DNA of 64,000 nt from Tahibacter sp042701255 (lineage in GTDB: Bacteria > Pseudomonadota > Gammaproteobacteria > Xanthomonadales > Rhodanobacteraceae): positions 4,402,001-4,466,000 of the forward strand of contig NZ_CP170554.1 in assembly GCF_042701255.1 (NCBI RefSeq). Reading direction: 5' to 3'. The notes below the pieces were generated by a model. It did no database searches and was not told the origin of the DNA. It worked only from the letters and a program-made list of their open reading frames with translations. This document shows positions 10,158 to 19,103 of this stretch, piece by piece. Numbering within the stretch: position 1 is the first letter of the stretch; each line of letters begins with the position of its first letter. A program made the position numbers and the translations under genes.

Positions 10158-11069
10158 TCAGCGCGCCGGCGTCAGATCGTCGAAGCCGCTCATGAACAGG
10201 CGCTCGGACAATTCGAGGCGGCGCCTCGAGGCCGGCACCGCCGGCAGCAGCCGACCGCCGTTCGCCGCATCCGTCATCCAGTCATCGACCAGCACGATCG
10301 GGGCGGAAAGCGGCCGCTCGTAGGCAGCCGTCGACGTCAACTGCACGAGGCAGCCGGATTCCCCCAGGGGCGGCACGTCCGGCAGCAGGAATCCGTAGTC
10401 GGCATCGAAACAGACAGGGCCATAGGCGCTGCTGCCACAACCGCCGGCGATGTCCCCGTCCATGCGGAAAGGCAGTGCTTCGAACAGACAAGAGCCGGCA
10501 CGCAAGTCGCGCACGGCCACCGTCGATCGGTTGCGCACCACCAGACGAACCAGACCCTGCGCACGACCGTCCGGCAACATCGCAATCGGGGCTGGCTCCA
10601 GCCGCAACTCCAGCTCCGGAACGGTGCCGAGCTTGAAACTCAGTCCGTTGATCCGGGTGCCGGAAAACGGTTCGGTCGAGAACAGGATGGCGAGGTCGCT
10701 GCGGGACGTCGCGCTGCGTTGCGCCGTGTAGGTGCAGGCGTAGTCACCGCCGGGAAAAGCAAGCACCTGCGAGAAGGGCAATGCCGCCAGATCGGGGCAG
10801 CCGAAAGGATTGTCATCCGATGCGGTGATGGCGTACTGGTCCGTCCCCGCGGAATGGCACATCAGATGAGCCATCGCGCCGGTTCCTTGGGCGCGGAATC
10901 GAAAAACGGCCTGCTCACCGGGAGCGACGGGCACGACAGTCCCGTCAAGCGGCGTCAACACCATGTCCGGAACAGGCTGGGCTGCAACGGTCGACACCAG
11001 CGACGACAACAGCATCGCGACTGCAGCAACGCGGCCCGTCCTCGCGCGATAGAAATCGTGCTGCTTCAT
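10158..11069 (-). CDS. Secreted protein of unknown function with C-terminal GFD tag
   Basis: This 303-residue protein has a signal peptide (hydrophobic core about residues 13-29, cleavage near VAAQP) and no other membrane span. The mature part looks all-beta and carries several cysteines that could pair (CHSAGT, CPDL, CTYTA, GSCLFE, GGCGSS, PVCFD, SGCLVQ). The C-terminus LFMSGFDD fits the F-x-x-G-F-[ED] tag that I recall near the ends of many secreted Xanthomonadales proteins. I do not recognise a domain. AAGGGG lies about 11 bases upstream of the start. Confidence 0.65.
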   Translation of the reverse strand: MKQHDFYRARTGRVAAVAMLLSSLVSTVAAQPVPDMVLTPLDGTVVPVAPGEQAVFRFRAQGTGAMAHLMCHSAGTDQYAITASDDNPFGCPDLAALPFSQVLAFPGGDYACTYTAQRSATSRSDLAILFSTEPFSGTRINGLSFKLGTVPELELRLEPAPIAMLPDGRAQGLVRLVVRNRSTVAVRDLRAGSCLFEALPFRMDGDIAGGCGSSAYGPVCFDADYGFLLPDVPPLGESGCLVQLTSTAAYERPLSAPIVLVDDWMTDAANGGRLLPAVPASRRRLELSERLFMSGFDDLTPAR

Positions 11070-11217
11070 GGTGGCCGCCGCCCCTTATCTGCCGCAATGC
11101 CCTGCGGCAATGCTTCCAGGACGCCTGCTCCGTCGAATTCCCCCAACGACCGCCAGGTTGCGCGTTCTGCACCCGACTGGCGCATGTCGGTTGCGCTTAT
11201 GAGCAGTGCTGCGCCGA

Positions 11218-11817
11218 TCAGGCACCCAACGGCCAGCGCCCGAGCACGATGTGCCGCGTCTGTCCGAGCAGGCTGTGGATCAGCACGAATTCCTGCGCGG
11301 TCCAGACGATCGGCGTGACGGCTTCGGGTTCGACAGTCTGCGCCGCATAGGCCAGGGTCACGTGGGGTTCGAACGTGCGCGAGACGCAGCGGCCGAGACC
11401 GTTGCGCGCAAGCGCCTCGCCGAGCCGGGCGCGGAATGTCTGCAGCGCCGCATTGCCCTCGCCGGCCTTGAGCACGAGCGGACGTTTGTCGCGTCGGCCG
11501 GCAAACGTCGCGACCTCGTCGAACCGCACCGGAAACGGCGCCTCGTGCAGCGACGCCGCGGCGGTCCTGGTCGCCTCGACCGTGTCCATCGGCAGGCCGG
11601 CCCAGTCGCCGATATGGAACAGGGTGACGTGCAGCCGTCCGGGCTGATGCCGCGGCACGCGCAGGCCGTGGCGCGCGCAGACCTCGGCGCCGAGCGCGTC
11701 GATGCGCGCGGCGGTCGCCGTGTCGGGAAACAGGCCAAGGAACAGGCGGTCGGTCGGCTGTGCCGGCGCGTCGCCGAACAGCGAGGATTGAGCGGAAGTG
11801 TCGTGCGGGGAAGCCAT
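11218..11817 (-). CDS. thpR: RNA 2',3'-cyclic phosphodiesterase / 2'-5' RNA ligase
   Basis: This 199-residue cytoplasmic enzyme belongs to the 2H phosphoesterase superfamily, which opens 2',3'-cyclic phosphates or joins RNA ends through 2'-5' bonds. Both catalytic H-x-T motifs are present: HVTL at residues 63-66 and HVTL at 152-155, with the usual spacing and family surroundings (RLHVTLFHIGDW; FEPHVTLAYA). The start at 11817 follows AAGGA a few bases upstream and gives a normal length; the open frame continues upstream without similarity. It lies 231 bases downstream of icmF on the same strand. Cellular substrate is unknown. Confidence 0.88.
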   Translation of the reverse strand: MASPHDTSAQSSLFGDAPAQPTDRLFLGLFPDTATAARIDALGAEVCARHGLRVPRHQPGRLHVTLFHIGDWAGLPMDTVEATRTAAASLHEAPFPVRFDEVATFAGRRDKRPLVLKAGEGNAALQTFRARLGEALARNGLGRCVSRTFEPHVTLAYAAQTVEPEAVTPIVWTAQEFVLIHSLLGQTRHIVLGRWPLGA

Positions 11818-12048
11818 GGGTTCCTTGCCGGAAAGCAGAAAGCCGCCGCGATCCTGGGCCAGCTCGCGCGGCGGCCAGCGCGGACTCAGCATCTGCACGA
11901 CTTCCATGAGTTCAAAAAAGCGCGTGAGACTGTCCGTGGCCGGCGCCGCATGAAACGGCAGACCGCCTTCGTCGGCGAACGGCTGGCCGTCTACCGTGCC
12001 CGGGCGATCACCGCGTTCGCTTCGCACCGTCACCGCAGCGCGCCGCGA

Positions 12049-15000
12049 TCACATGTTGCGCCGATACTCGCCGCCCACGTCGTACAGCGCATGGCTGATC
12101 TGACCGAGGCTGTGGGTCTTGACCGCTTCCATCAGGCTCTCGAACACGTTGCGGCGTTCGCGTGCGGCGGCCTGCAGCGGCTTGAGACCGGTTTCGGCGT
12201 AGCCGTTGCGGCCGGACTGGTAGCTCGCGACGTTGGTGATCTGCTGGCCCTTCTCGCTCTCGGTCGAGCGGATCAGCTCGATCTCGGTGACGATGTCGCC
12301 GCCGTGGTCCTTGGGCAGGAAGGTGTTGACGCCGATCAGCGGCAGGCTGCCGTCGTGCTTCTTGTGTTCGTAGTACAGGCTTTCTTCCTGGATCTTGCCG
12401 CGCTGGTACATGGTGTCCATCGCGCCGAGCACGCCGCCGCGCTCGCTGATCGCCTCGAATTCCTTGTAGACGGCTTCTTCGACGAGGTCGGTCAGCTGGT
12501 CGACGATGAAGCTGCCCTGCCACGGGTTCTCGTTGAAATTGAGGCCGAGTTCCTTGTTGATGATCATCTGGATCGCGACGGCGCGGCGCACGCTTTCCTC
12601 GGTCGGCGTGGTGATCGCCTCGTCGTAGGCATTGGTATGCAGGCTGTTGCAGTTGTCGAACAGCGCATACAGCGCCTGCAGGGTCGTGCGGATGTCGTTG
12701 AACTGGATTTCCTGCGCGTGCAGCGAACGGCCCGAGGTCTGGATGTGGTACTTCATCATCTGGCTGCGCGCCGCGGCGCCGTAGCGCTCGCGCATCGCGC
12801 GCGCCCAGATGCGCCGCGCGACGCGGCCGATCACGGTGTATTCCGGGTCCATGCCGTTGGAGAAGAAGAACGACAGGTTCGGCGCGAAGTCGTCGATCTT
12901 CATGCCGCGCGCCAAGTAGTACTCGACGATCGTGAAGCCGTTGGACAGGGTGAAGGCGAGCTGGCTGATCGGGTTCGCGCCGGCCTCGGCGATGTGGTAA
13001 CCCGAGATCGACACCGAATAGAAATTGCGCACGTTGCGGTCGACGAAATACTGCTGGATGTCGCCCATCATGCGCAGCGCGAACTCGGTGGAGAAGATGC
13101 AGGTGTTCTGCGCCTGGTCCTCCTTGAGGATGTCCGCCTGCACCGTGCCGCGCACGGTGGCCAGGGTCTGTGCCTTGATGCGCGCATAGGTTTCCGCGTC
13201 GACGACCTGGTCGCCGGTCACGCCGAGCAGGCCGAGGCCGAGGCCGTCGTTGCCGTCGGGCAGCAGGCCGCCGTACTGCGGCCGCGTGCGATCGCGATAC
13301 AGCTCGGCGATCGTCGCGCGCGCGGTTTCCCAGCGCGCGCCGTCCTCGCGCAGATACTTCTCGACCTGCTGGTCGATCGCGGTGTTCATGAACATCGCGA
13401 GGATGATCGGCGCCGGACCGTTGATCGTCATCGACACCGACGTGGTCGGCGCGCAGAGGTCGAAGCCCGAATAGAGCTTCTTCATGTCGTCGAGGGTCGC
13501 GATGTTGACGCCGGAATTGCCGATCTTGCCGTAGATGTCCGGGCGCACCGCCGGATCTTCGCCGTACAGCGTGACCGAGTCGAACGCGGTCGACAGACGC
13601 GCGGCCGGCAGGCCGACGCTGAGGTAGTGGAAGCGCCGGTTCGTGCGTTCGGGCGTGCCTTCGCCGGCGAACATGCGGATCGGGTCCTCGCCGCTGCGGC
13701 GGTACGGATAGACGCCGCCGGTATACGGGTAATAGCCGGGCAGGTTTTCCTTCTGCAGGAACACCAGCAGCTCGCCCCAGCTCTTGTACTTCGGCGCGGC
13801 GATCTTGGGGATCTTCTGGTGGCTCAGCGACTCGCGGTAGTTCTCCACGCGGATGGTCTTGTCGCGCACCTGGTATTCGTTGACCTCGTCGGTCACCGAC
13901 TTCAGCCGCGCCGGCCATTCGCGCAGCAGCTTCAGCGCTTCGGAGGACAGCGACTGCACCGCGTCGTTGTAGCGCTGGCGCAGGGTCTTGAGGCTGCGGT
14001 CGTCGCCGGCCAGCAGCGCCTCGGCCGCATAGAGCTCCAGCGCCTTGGGCAGCTGCGCGTCGTCGAGATCGCGCAGGGACTGCCAGTACGCCTGTGCGCG
14101 GTCGGCGGTCTCGGCCTGGACCGTGATCGCCGCATTGATGCCGCGGCCCTGCTCGGCGATCTCGGCCAGATAGCGCACGCGATTGCCCGGAATCAGCACG
14201 GTCGCGCGCGGCTCCCTCAGCGAGGTATCGATCGCCGGATCGAAGTCGCAGTGCGAACTACCGATTCCCGATTCCCCGTTCCCGATTCCCGGCTTGTGCC
14301 GCAGCAGGCGGCACAAGCTCGCGAACATCCAGCTGATGCCCGGATCGTTGAACTGGCTCGCGATGGTCGGATAGACCGGCACGTCCTCGTCCTTCATCTG
14401 GAACGCCGTGCGGTTGCGCTTCCACTGCTTGCGCACGTCGCGCAGCGCATCCTCGGCGCCGCGCTTGTCGAACTTGTTCAGCACGACGAGCTCGGCGTAG
14501 TCGAGCATGTCGATCTTCTCGAGCTGGCTCGGCGCGCCGAAATCGCTGGTCATCACGTACATCGGGAAATCGACGAGGTCGACGATCTCCGAATCGGACT
14601 GGCCGATGCCGGCCGTCTCGACGATGACGAGGTCGTAGCCGAGGCCCTTGAGGAACGCGATGCAGTCCTTGAGCACGACGTTGGTCGCGACGTGCTGGCG
14701 CCGCGTGGCCATCGAGCGCATGAACACGCGCGGACTGCGCAGCGCGTTCATGCGGATGCGGTCGCCGAGCAGCGCGCCGCCGGTGCGGCGGCGCGTCGGA
14801 TCGACCGAGATCACGGCCATGCGCATGTCCGGGAAGCTCGCGAGGAAGCGGTTCAGCAGTTCGTCGGTGACCGAGGACTTGCCGGCGCCGCCGGTGCCGG
14901 TGATGCCGATGACCGGCGCGCCTCGGCCGGCCAGCGCGAAGCGCGGATCCGCACCGCTCCAGTCCTTGCGCAGCCTGGCCAGCTCGGCTTCGTCGTAGTC

Positions 15001-15555
15001 GCCGTTCTCGATCGCGGTCAGCACGCGGCCGATGCCGATCTCGTCGGCCAGCGCCGGACGCTCGCCGCCCGGCGCCGACATGTCGCGGCGGCTGCGCGCC
15101 TGGCCGGCGCGGCGCACGACGTCCTCGATCATCGCGACGAGGCCCATGTGCATGCCGTCGTTCGGGTGGTAGATGCGCTCCACGCCGTAGGCCTGCAGCT
15201 CGGCGATCTCCTCGGGCGTGATCGTGCCGCCGCCGCCGCCGAACACGCGCACGTGGCCGGCGCCGCGCTCGCGCAGCATGTCGACCATGTATTTGAAATA
15301 TTCGACGTGGCCGCCCTGGTAGGAACTCAGCGCGATCGCGTCGGCGTCTTCCTGCAACGCCGCGCGCACCACGTCCTCGACCGAACGGTTGTGTCCCAGA
15401 TGAATGACTTCCGCACCCTGCGCCTGGATCAGGCGCCGCATGATGTTGATCGCGGCGTCGTGGCCGTCGAACAGGCTGGCCGCGGTGACGAAACGCAGCG
15501 GCGCGGCCGAGGCCGACTGATCCTGCGGGGCTACGCGTTTGGCGGGTGTGCTCAT
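12049..15555 (-). CDS. icmF: Fused isobutyryl-CoA mutase with G-protein chaperone
   Basis: This 1168-residue B12-dependent mutase interconverts isobutyryl- and butyryl-CoA and, in some relatives, isovaleryl- and pivalyl-CoA. Order of parts: cobalamin-binding domain about 18-150 with DGHD (His32) and FGGGGGTI; MeaB-like GTPase about 205-420 with P-loop GTGGAGKS (220-227), switch SVDPTRRRTGGALLGDRIRMN and NKFD (360-363); linker about 420-580; mutase barrel about 600-1168 (MFAGEGTPERTNRRFHY, STAFDSVTLYGEDP, QTSGRSLHAQE). It is longer than the roughly 1090 residues I expect. Part of the linker (421-433) is encoded by a gattccc repeat. Tyr616 sits where characterised IcmFs have Phe, as I recall. 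Start at 15555 chosen because it precedes the conserved domain; the ribosome-binding site is weak. Confidence 0.93.
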   Translation of the reverse strand: MSTPAKRVAPQDQSASAAPLRFVTAASLFDGHDAAINIMRRLIQAQGAEVIHLGHNRSVEDVVRAALQEDADAIALSSYQGGHVEYFKYMVDMLRERGAGHVRVFGGGGGTITPEEIAELQAYGVERIYHPNDGMHMGLVAMIEDVVRRAGQARSRRDMSAPGGERPALADEIGIGRVLTAIENGDYDEAELARLRKDWSGADPRFALAGRGAPVIGITGTGGAGKSSVTDELLNRFLASFPDMRMAVISVDPTRRRTGGALLGDRIRMNALRSPRVFMRSMATRRQHVATNVVLKDCIAFLKGLGYDLVIVETAGIGQSDSEIVDLVDFPMYVMTSDFGAPSQLEKIDMLDYAELVVLNKFDKRGAEDALRDVRKQWKRNRTAFQMKDEDVPVYPTIASQFNDPGISWMFASLCRLLRHKPGIGNGESGIGSSHCDFDPAIDTSLREPRATVLIPGNRVRYLAEIAEQGRGINAAITVQAETADRAQAYWQSLRDLDDAQLPKALELYAAEALLAGDDRSLKTLRQRYNDAVQSLSSEALKLLREWPARLKSVTDEVNEYQVRDKTIRVENYRESLSHQKIPKIAAPKYKSWGELLVFLQKENLPGYYPYTGGVYPYRRSGEDPIRMFAGEGTPERTNRRFHYLSVGLPAARLSTAFDSVTLYGEDPAVRPDIYGKIGNSGVNIATLDDMKKLYSGFDLCAPTTSVSMTINGPAPIILAMFMNTAIDQQVEKYLREDGARWETARATIAELYRDRTRPQYGGLLPDGNDGLGLGLLGVTGDQVVDAETYARIKAQTLATVRGTVQADILKEDQAQNTCIFSTEFALRMMGDIQQYFVDRNVRNFYSVSISGYHIAEAGANPISQLAFTLSNGFTIVEYYLARGMKIDDFAPNLSFFFSNGMDPEYTVIGRVARRIWARAMRERYGAAARSQMMKYHIQTSGRSLHAQEIQFNDIRTTLQALYALFDNCNSLHTNAYDEAITTPTEESVRRAVAIQMIINKELGLNFNENPWQGSFIVDQLTDLVEEAVYKEFEAISERGGVLGAMDTMYQRGKIQEESLYYEHKKHDGSLPLIGVNTFLPKDHGGDIVTEIELIRSTESEKGQQITNVASYQSGRNGYAETGLKPLQAAARERRNVFESLMEAVKTHSLGQISHALYDVGGEYRRNM
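14261..14292. repeat. gattccc-type short repeat inside icmF
   Basis: The plus strand reads four approximate copies of CGATTCCC/cGTTCCC in about 32 bases. This sequence is common between genes in Xanthomonadales (recalled, not searched). Here it is in frame inside icmF, encoding the glycine-rich stretch PGIGNGESGIG of the linker between GTPase and mutase domains. Confidence 0.7.
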
Positions 15556-15690
15556 CGTCGATCCGGGCGGAGGTGGCGTCAGGCCGCCATTGTAGCCCGC
15601 TGCCGCGGCGCGCCGACCGGCGGGTTGTCCGGACGAATTGGCCCCGCCGGCGGTCGGCGGCGCGGCTCGGCAGCGGCCGGCCGCAGCGAC

Positions 15691-15696
15691 TATGAT
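15691..15696 (+). promoter_or_regulatory. Possible -10 element
   Basis: TATGAT lies 33 bases upstream of the ATG of the secreted-protein gene at 15730, in otherwise GC-only sequence. No convincing -35 element is seen at the expected distance. Confidence 0.3.
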
Positions 15697-15729
15697 GCGG
15701 CTCCGCACCATGCCCACCGGAGCCTCCGC

Positions 15730-16344
15730 ATGATCCACCGCACCGCCCTGTTGCCCGGCCTGGCCGCCATCGCCCTGGCGGGCGCCGCCGGCGCCAAGGA
15801 CATCAAGCTGCAGAATCCGGGCTTCGAGGAACCGGCCACGGTGCACGACGTCATCAGCGGCTGGCGCGCGCTGCAGCATTCGGGCGAGGACTCCTACGAG
15901 TTCACGACGGTCGGCGACATCTTCGCCAAGGGCAAGCGCAGCTTCCGCCTGACCCGGATCAAGGAGCAGCACTACGGCGCGCTGGACCAGTCGCTGCCGG
16001 CCGCGCCGATGGCCGGCAGGAAGATCGAATACCGCTTCCAGGTCCGCGCGCGCGACGTCGGCCCCGGCGGCTTCTATCCCTACGTGAACCTGACCAGCAA
16101 CACCGGCGACGTGCTCGAGCAGATCCGCGGCGACGCGATCGTCGGCACGGTGGACAAGTGGAAGACGGTAACCCTGACCCTGACCGTTCCGACCGACGTG
16201 CAGAACGTCGTCATCGGCATGCTGCTCATGGATGAAGGCACGATCTGGGCCGACGACGTGAGCCTGCGCACGCTCGACGAGCCCGGCAAGAAGCCGGCAG
16301 CGGTACCGGAGAAGCCGAAGGCGAGCAAGATCTTCATTCCCTGA
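15730..16344 (+). CDS. Secreted protein with carbohydrate-binding-like fold
   Basis: This 204-residue protein has a signal peptide (cleavage near AAGAKD, about residue 21). The mature part begins LQNPGFEEP, the usual opening of galactose-binding-like or CBM-type jelly rolls, followed by alternating strands (SYEFTTVGDIFAKGKRSF, KIEYRFQVRARD, WKTVTLTLTVP) and the closing IWADDVSL typical of such domains. The tail is Pro/Lys/Glu-rich (EKPKASKIFIP). It probably binds a sugar or protein in the periplasm or outside the cell; no catalytic residues are evident. It is divergent from icmF across 174 bases. Confidence 0.75.
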   Translation: MIHRTALLPGLAAIALAGAAGAKDIKLQNPGFEEPATVHDVISGWRALQHSGEDSYEFTTVGDIFAKGKRSFRLTRIKEQHYGALDQSLPAAPMAGRKIEYRFQVRARDVGPGGFYPYVNLTSNTGDVLEQIRGDAIVGTVDKWKTVTLTLTVPTDVQNVVIGMLLMDEGTIWADDVSLRTLDEPGKKPAAVPEKPKASKIFIP

Positions 16345-16406
16345 GGGTGCGAGGAAGGCGTTCGCAGCGAACCTCCTGTGCCCTGCTGCTTGCCTCCACA
16401 ACCCCG

Positions 16407-16456
16407 CCGGACACTCGCGGAGCGAGTGTCCGGCCGGCCCCTTGACTCAAGGGGCC
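16407..16456 (+). terminator. Tandem hairpins after the secreted-protein gene
   Basis: CCGGACACTCGC (16407-16418) pairs perfectly with GCGAGTGTCCGG (16422-16433) around a 3-base loop. GGCCCCTT (16436-16443) pairs with AAGGGGCC (16449-16456) around GACTC. Neither has a clear T tract. They lie 62-112 bases after the stop codon. Confidence 0.45.
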
Positions 16457-16834
16457 TCCGTCAAAAGAGTCGAGGCAGCATTCGCGTTGTCGCCCCGGTG
16501 TTTTGTCGCACCCTCGCCGGACGCTGAGCATCTGGCCGTCCCTTGACTCAACTTCGCTTCAGAAGCACGCGGTGGCTCGGCAATTAATCACAGATTCGTC
16601 GCCCTCGCTGACTTTCTGCACTTGTGCACGCTCCTGCCGCGCCGCCGCATCATCAGGAAGCTCCAGGAAACCCAAGCGCAGATTCGGCGCGTGCTGAAGC
16701 AAAACCCTCTCCTTCAAGGGGAGGGCATGGGTGGGGATGGGTTTGCTGCAGTGCGACGTTGCGCGGCGCGGCATTCGGCCGCGCTCGCGGCTAGAGCGTT
16801 CCACCCACCGGCGTGCGGGGCTACACTACGCGCC

Positions 16835-16866
16835 GCCAACGCCCGCCCCTTCTTGCGGGCGTTGGC
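16835..16866. promoter_or_regulatory. 12-bp-stem hairpin upstream of leucine dehydrogenase
   Basis: GCCAACGCCCGC (16835-16846) pairs perfectly with GCGGGCGTTGGC (16855-16866), loop cccttctt. It ends 111 bases before the leucine dehydrogenase ATG. It could end upstream transcription or form part of the leader; the sequence does not decide. Confidence 0.35.
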
Positions 16867-16977
16867 GCATAAGCTTTCCCACTCAGTCACTTAGCGCGAA
16901 ATTCTGACGGAAAAGCGAACTCATGCAGGCGCTTTGCCCCGCGCGGATTCCGCGTCTCCAGCCGGAGTAGTACGTCG

Positions 16978-18082
16978 ATGATCTTCGAAACCCTCGCTCA
17001 GACGGGCCACGAGCAGGTCGTTTTCTGCCACAACAAGGACGCCGGCCTGAAGGCCATCATCGCGATCCACAACACGGTGCTCGGTCCTGCGCTCGGCGGT
17101 ACGCGCATGTGGTCGTACAAGACCGAGCAGGAAGCGCTGAACGACGTGCTGCGCCTGTCGCGCGGCATGACCTACAAGGCGGCGGTGTCGGGCATCAACC
17201 TCGGCGGCGGCAAGGCCGTGATCATCGGCGATCCGTCCAAGGATAAGAGCGAAGCGCTGTTCCGCGCGTTCGGCCGCTTCATCAATTCGCTGAACGGCCG
17301 CTACATCACGGCCGAAGACGTCGGCATCGACGTCAACGACATGGAATACGTGCTCAAGGAAACCGAGTTCGTGACCGGCGTGCATCAGGTGCACGGCGGC
17401 TCCGGCGATCCCTCGCCGTTCACCGCCTTCGGCACGCTGCAGGGCCTGATGGCCGCGCTGAACGCCAAGTTCGGCAACGAGGACGTCGGCAAGTACAGCT
17501 ACGCCGTCCAGGGCGTCGGCCACGTCGGCATGGAATTCGTCAAGCTGCTGCGCGAACAGGGCGCGAAAAGTCTGGGTCACCGACATCAACCAGGAAGCGG
17601 TCAAGCGCTGCGTCGACGAATTCGGCTGCGAAGCCGTCGCGCTCGACGAGATCTACGACGTGCCGGCCGACATCTATTCGCCCTGCGCGCTCGGCGGCAC
17701 GGTCAACGAGAAGACGCTGCCGCGCCTGCAGTGCAAGGTGATCTGCGGCGCCGCGAACAACCAGCTCGCGACCGACGCGATCGGCGACGAAGTCGAGAAG
17801 CGCGGCATCCTCTACGCGCCGGACTACGCCGTGAACGCCGGCGGCCTCATGAACGTGTCGCTGGAAATCGACGGCTACAACCGCGAACGCGCGATGCGCA
17901 TGATGCGCACGATCTACTACAACCTCGGCAAGATCTTCCAGATCGCCAAGCGCGACGGCATCCCGACCTATCGCGCCGCCGACCGCATGGCCGAAGAGCG
18001 CATCAACGCGATCGGCAAGATCAAGCTGCCGCACATGGGCAACCAGCAGACGCGCTTCCTCGGCCGCATGCGCGGTCAGTAA
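16978..18082 (+). pseudogene. ldh: Leucine dehydrogenase gene with a 1-nt frameshift
   Basis: The product oxidatively deaminates branched-chain amino acids (leucine to 4-methyl-2-oxopentanoate, NAD-linked). Frame 1 from ATG 16978 covers the Glu/Leu/Phe/Val dehydrogenase dimerisation domain with the active-site lysine region NLGGGKAVI and the nucleotide-binding glycine motif GVGHVG. After GAK the frame breaks in the run AAAA at 17566-17569. Removing one A restores VWVTDINQEAVKRC and the rest of the enzyme to the stop at 18082, giving 367 residues, the family length. As sequenced, the frame runs on without a stop into the next gene. Either a sequencing error in the A run or a recent mutation; conservation on both sides argues against long decay. 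GGAG lies 10 bases before the start. Confidence 0.9.
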
Positions 18083-18092
18083 GCCACCCGCG

Positions 18093-18124
18093 CGGCGCAC
18101 GGATTCCGCGGGATCCGTGCGCCG
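18093..18124 (+). terminator. Strong hairpin after leucine dehydrogenase
   Basis: CGGCGCACGGAT (18093-18104) pairs perfectly with ATCCGTGCGCCG (18113-18124) around an 8-base loop, 11 bases after the stop. There is no T tract, so termination is probable rather than certain. Confidence 0.45.
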
Positions 18125-18162
18125 TCGCATCCGGTGTACCCCGCTTTTCAGGAGCAGCACCG

Positions 18163-19035
18163 ATGCGCATGTCCCGCAGTCCGATGCTTTGCGCGGCGAT
18201 CGCGCTGTCGATGCTGTTCGCCGCCCTGGACGCCACCGCCGAACCCTATGCGATCGGCGGACGCACCCTGCAGCTGCCGGCACCGCCGACCTTGACGCGC
18301 ATTTCCGACAGCCTGCCGAAACTGCTGCAGAGCTTCGAAGGCTATGCACCGGCGGAGGCCCGCGTCATCGACGTCTATGTGACGCCGGACGATCATGCGG
18401 TCTTCGTCGCCGGCGGCAACGGCGAGCTGCTGCGCTATGCCCAGCTCGGCGTGCAGCGCGCCAGCGAAACCAACCCGCTATCGGCCATCGGATTCCGGGC
18501 CAATCTCGACATCATGGAGCGCGTGCTCGAGCAGACCATGCCCAAGGTCGCCGACGAGACGCGCAAGCAGAGCGCCAAGGGCGACGCCGCGATGAAGGAG
18601 ATCTACGGCACCGAGATCACGACGAGCATCAGCGACATCGGTTATCACGGCGTCTACCGACGTGAAAAATGGGGCCTGTTTTTCACGGCGACGGCCGCCG
18701 TCGACACGAACGGCCAGACCAATCCGATACACGTCTTCACCGCGTCGTCCTTCGCGTTGATCGACAACCGCTTCATGACCTTCAGCGTCTACTCCGAGGA
18801 CACGCCGCCCGCGCGCGCCTGGGCCCGGCACACGCTGGATGCCTGGGTCGATGCGGCGCACGCGGCCAATCCGGACGATTTCCGCCAGGAAGTGCAGTCC
18901 GTGTTCGGCGTCGCCCCGGCCGCCCAGCGCACCTTGCTGGTACTCGGCGCGCTGCTGGTCGTCGTCACGCCGGTCTTCGTCGTCGTACTGCTGCGCCGGC
19001 GCCGGGCACTGCGCGGCACCACGCAGCGGCGCTGA
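18163..19035 (+). CDS. Secreted/membrane-anchored hypothetical protein
   Basis: This 290-residue protein has an N-terminal signal peptide (core about 9-24, cleavage near ATAEP), a mature extracytoplasmic domain of about 230 residues, and one C-terminal membrane helix (about 255-279) followed by an Arg-rich cytoplasmic tail (RRRRALRGTTQRR). That predicts a bitopic inner-membrane protein with a periplasmic domain. I do not recognise the domain. AGGAG lies 7-8 bases upstream of the ATG. Because of the frameshift in leucine dehydrogenase, the broken upstream frame is in register with this gene and reads into it. Confidence 0.75.
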   Translation: MRMSRSPMLCAAIALSMLFAALDATAEPYAIGGRTLQLPAPPTLTRISDSLPKLLQSFEGYAPAEARVIDVYVTPDDHAVFVAGGNGELLRYAQLGVQRASETNPLSAIGFRANLDIMERVLEQTMPKVADETRKQSAKGDAAMKEIYGTEITTSISDIGYHGVYRREKWGLFFTATAAVDTNGQTNPIHVFTASSFALIDNRFMTFSVYSEDTPPARAWARHTLDAWVDAAHAANPDDFRQEVQSVFGVAPAAQRTLLVLGALLVVVTPVFVVVLLRRRRALRGTTQRR

Positions 19036-19103
19036 CACCGCGCGCGACGACCGTCACGCACGGCGTTCGCGCGGCGCCATAGCCGGCCGCTGCCGCGCAC
19101 CGC

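Larger units (their letters stand above)
16345..16977. other. 633-bp gene-free stretch rich in hairpins
   Basis: No coding region is supported. The stretch contains a compact inverted repeat (GTTCGC-a-GCGAAC, 16360-16372), two strong hairpins at 16407-16456, a CCCTCTCCTT/AAGGGGAGGG hairpin at 16705-16725 followed by catgggtggggatggg (a common intergenic repeat type in this group, recalled), and a 12-bp-stem hairpin at 16835-16866. The promoter of the leucine dehydrogenase gene should lie in the final 110 bases, which are less GC-rich. Confidence 0.55.

Noticed and set aside
11206..16344. A very long plus-strand open frame across thpR and icmF that ends in the secreted-protein gene
   Set aside because: Only the last 204 codons (from 15730) have a signal peptide and domain-like sequence. 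The rest is the complement of icmF and thpR.
17566..17569. Programmed frameshifting at the AAAA run of leucine dehydrogenase
   Set aside because: Restoring the frame needs a +1 shift on a short A run with no stimulatory structure evident, and such recoding is not known in this family. Error or mutation is simpler.
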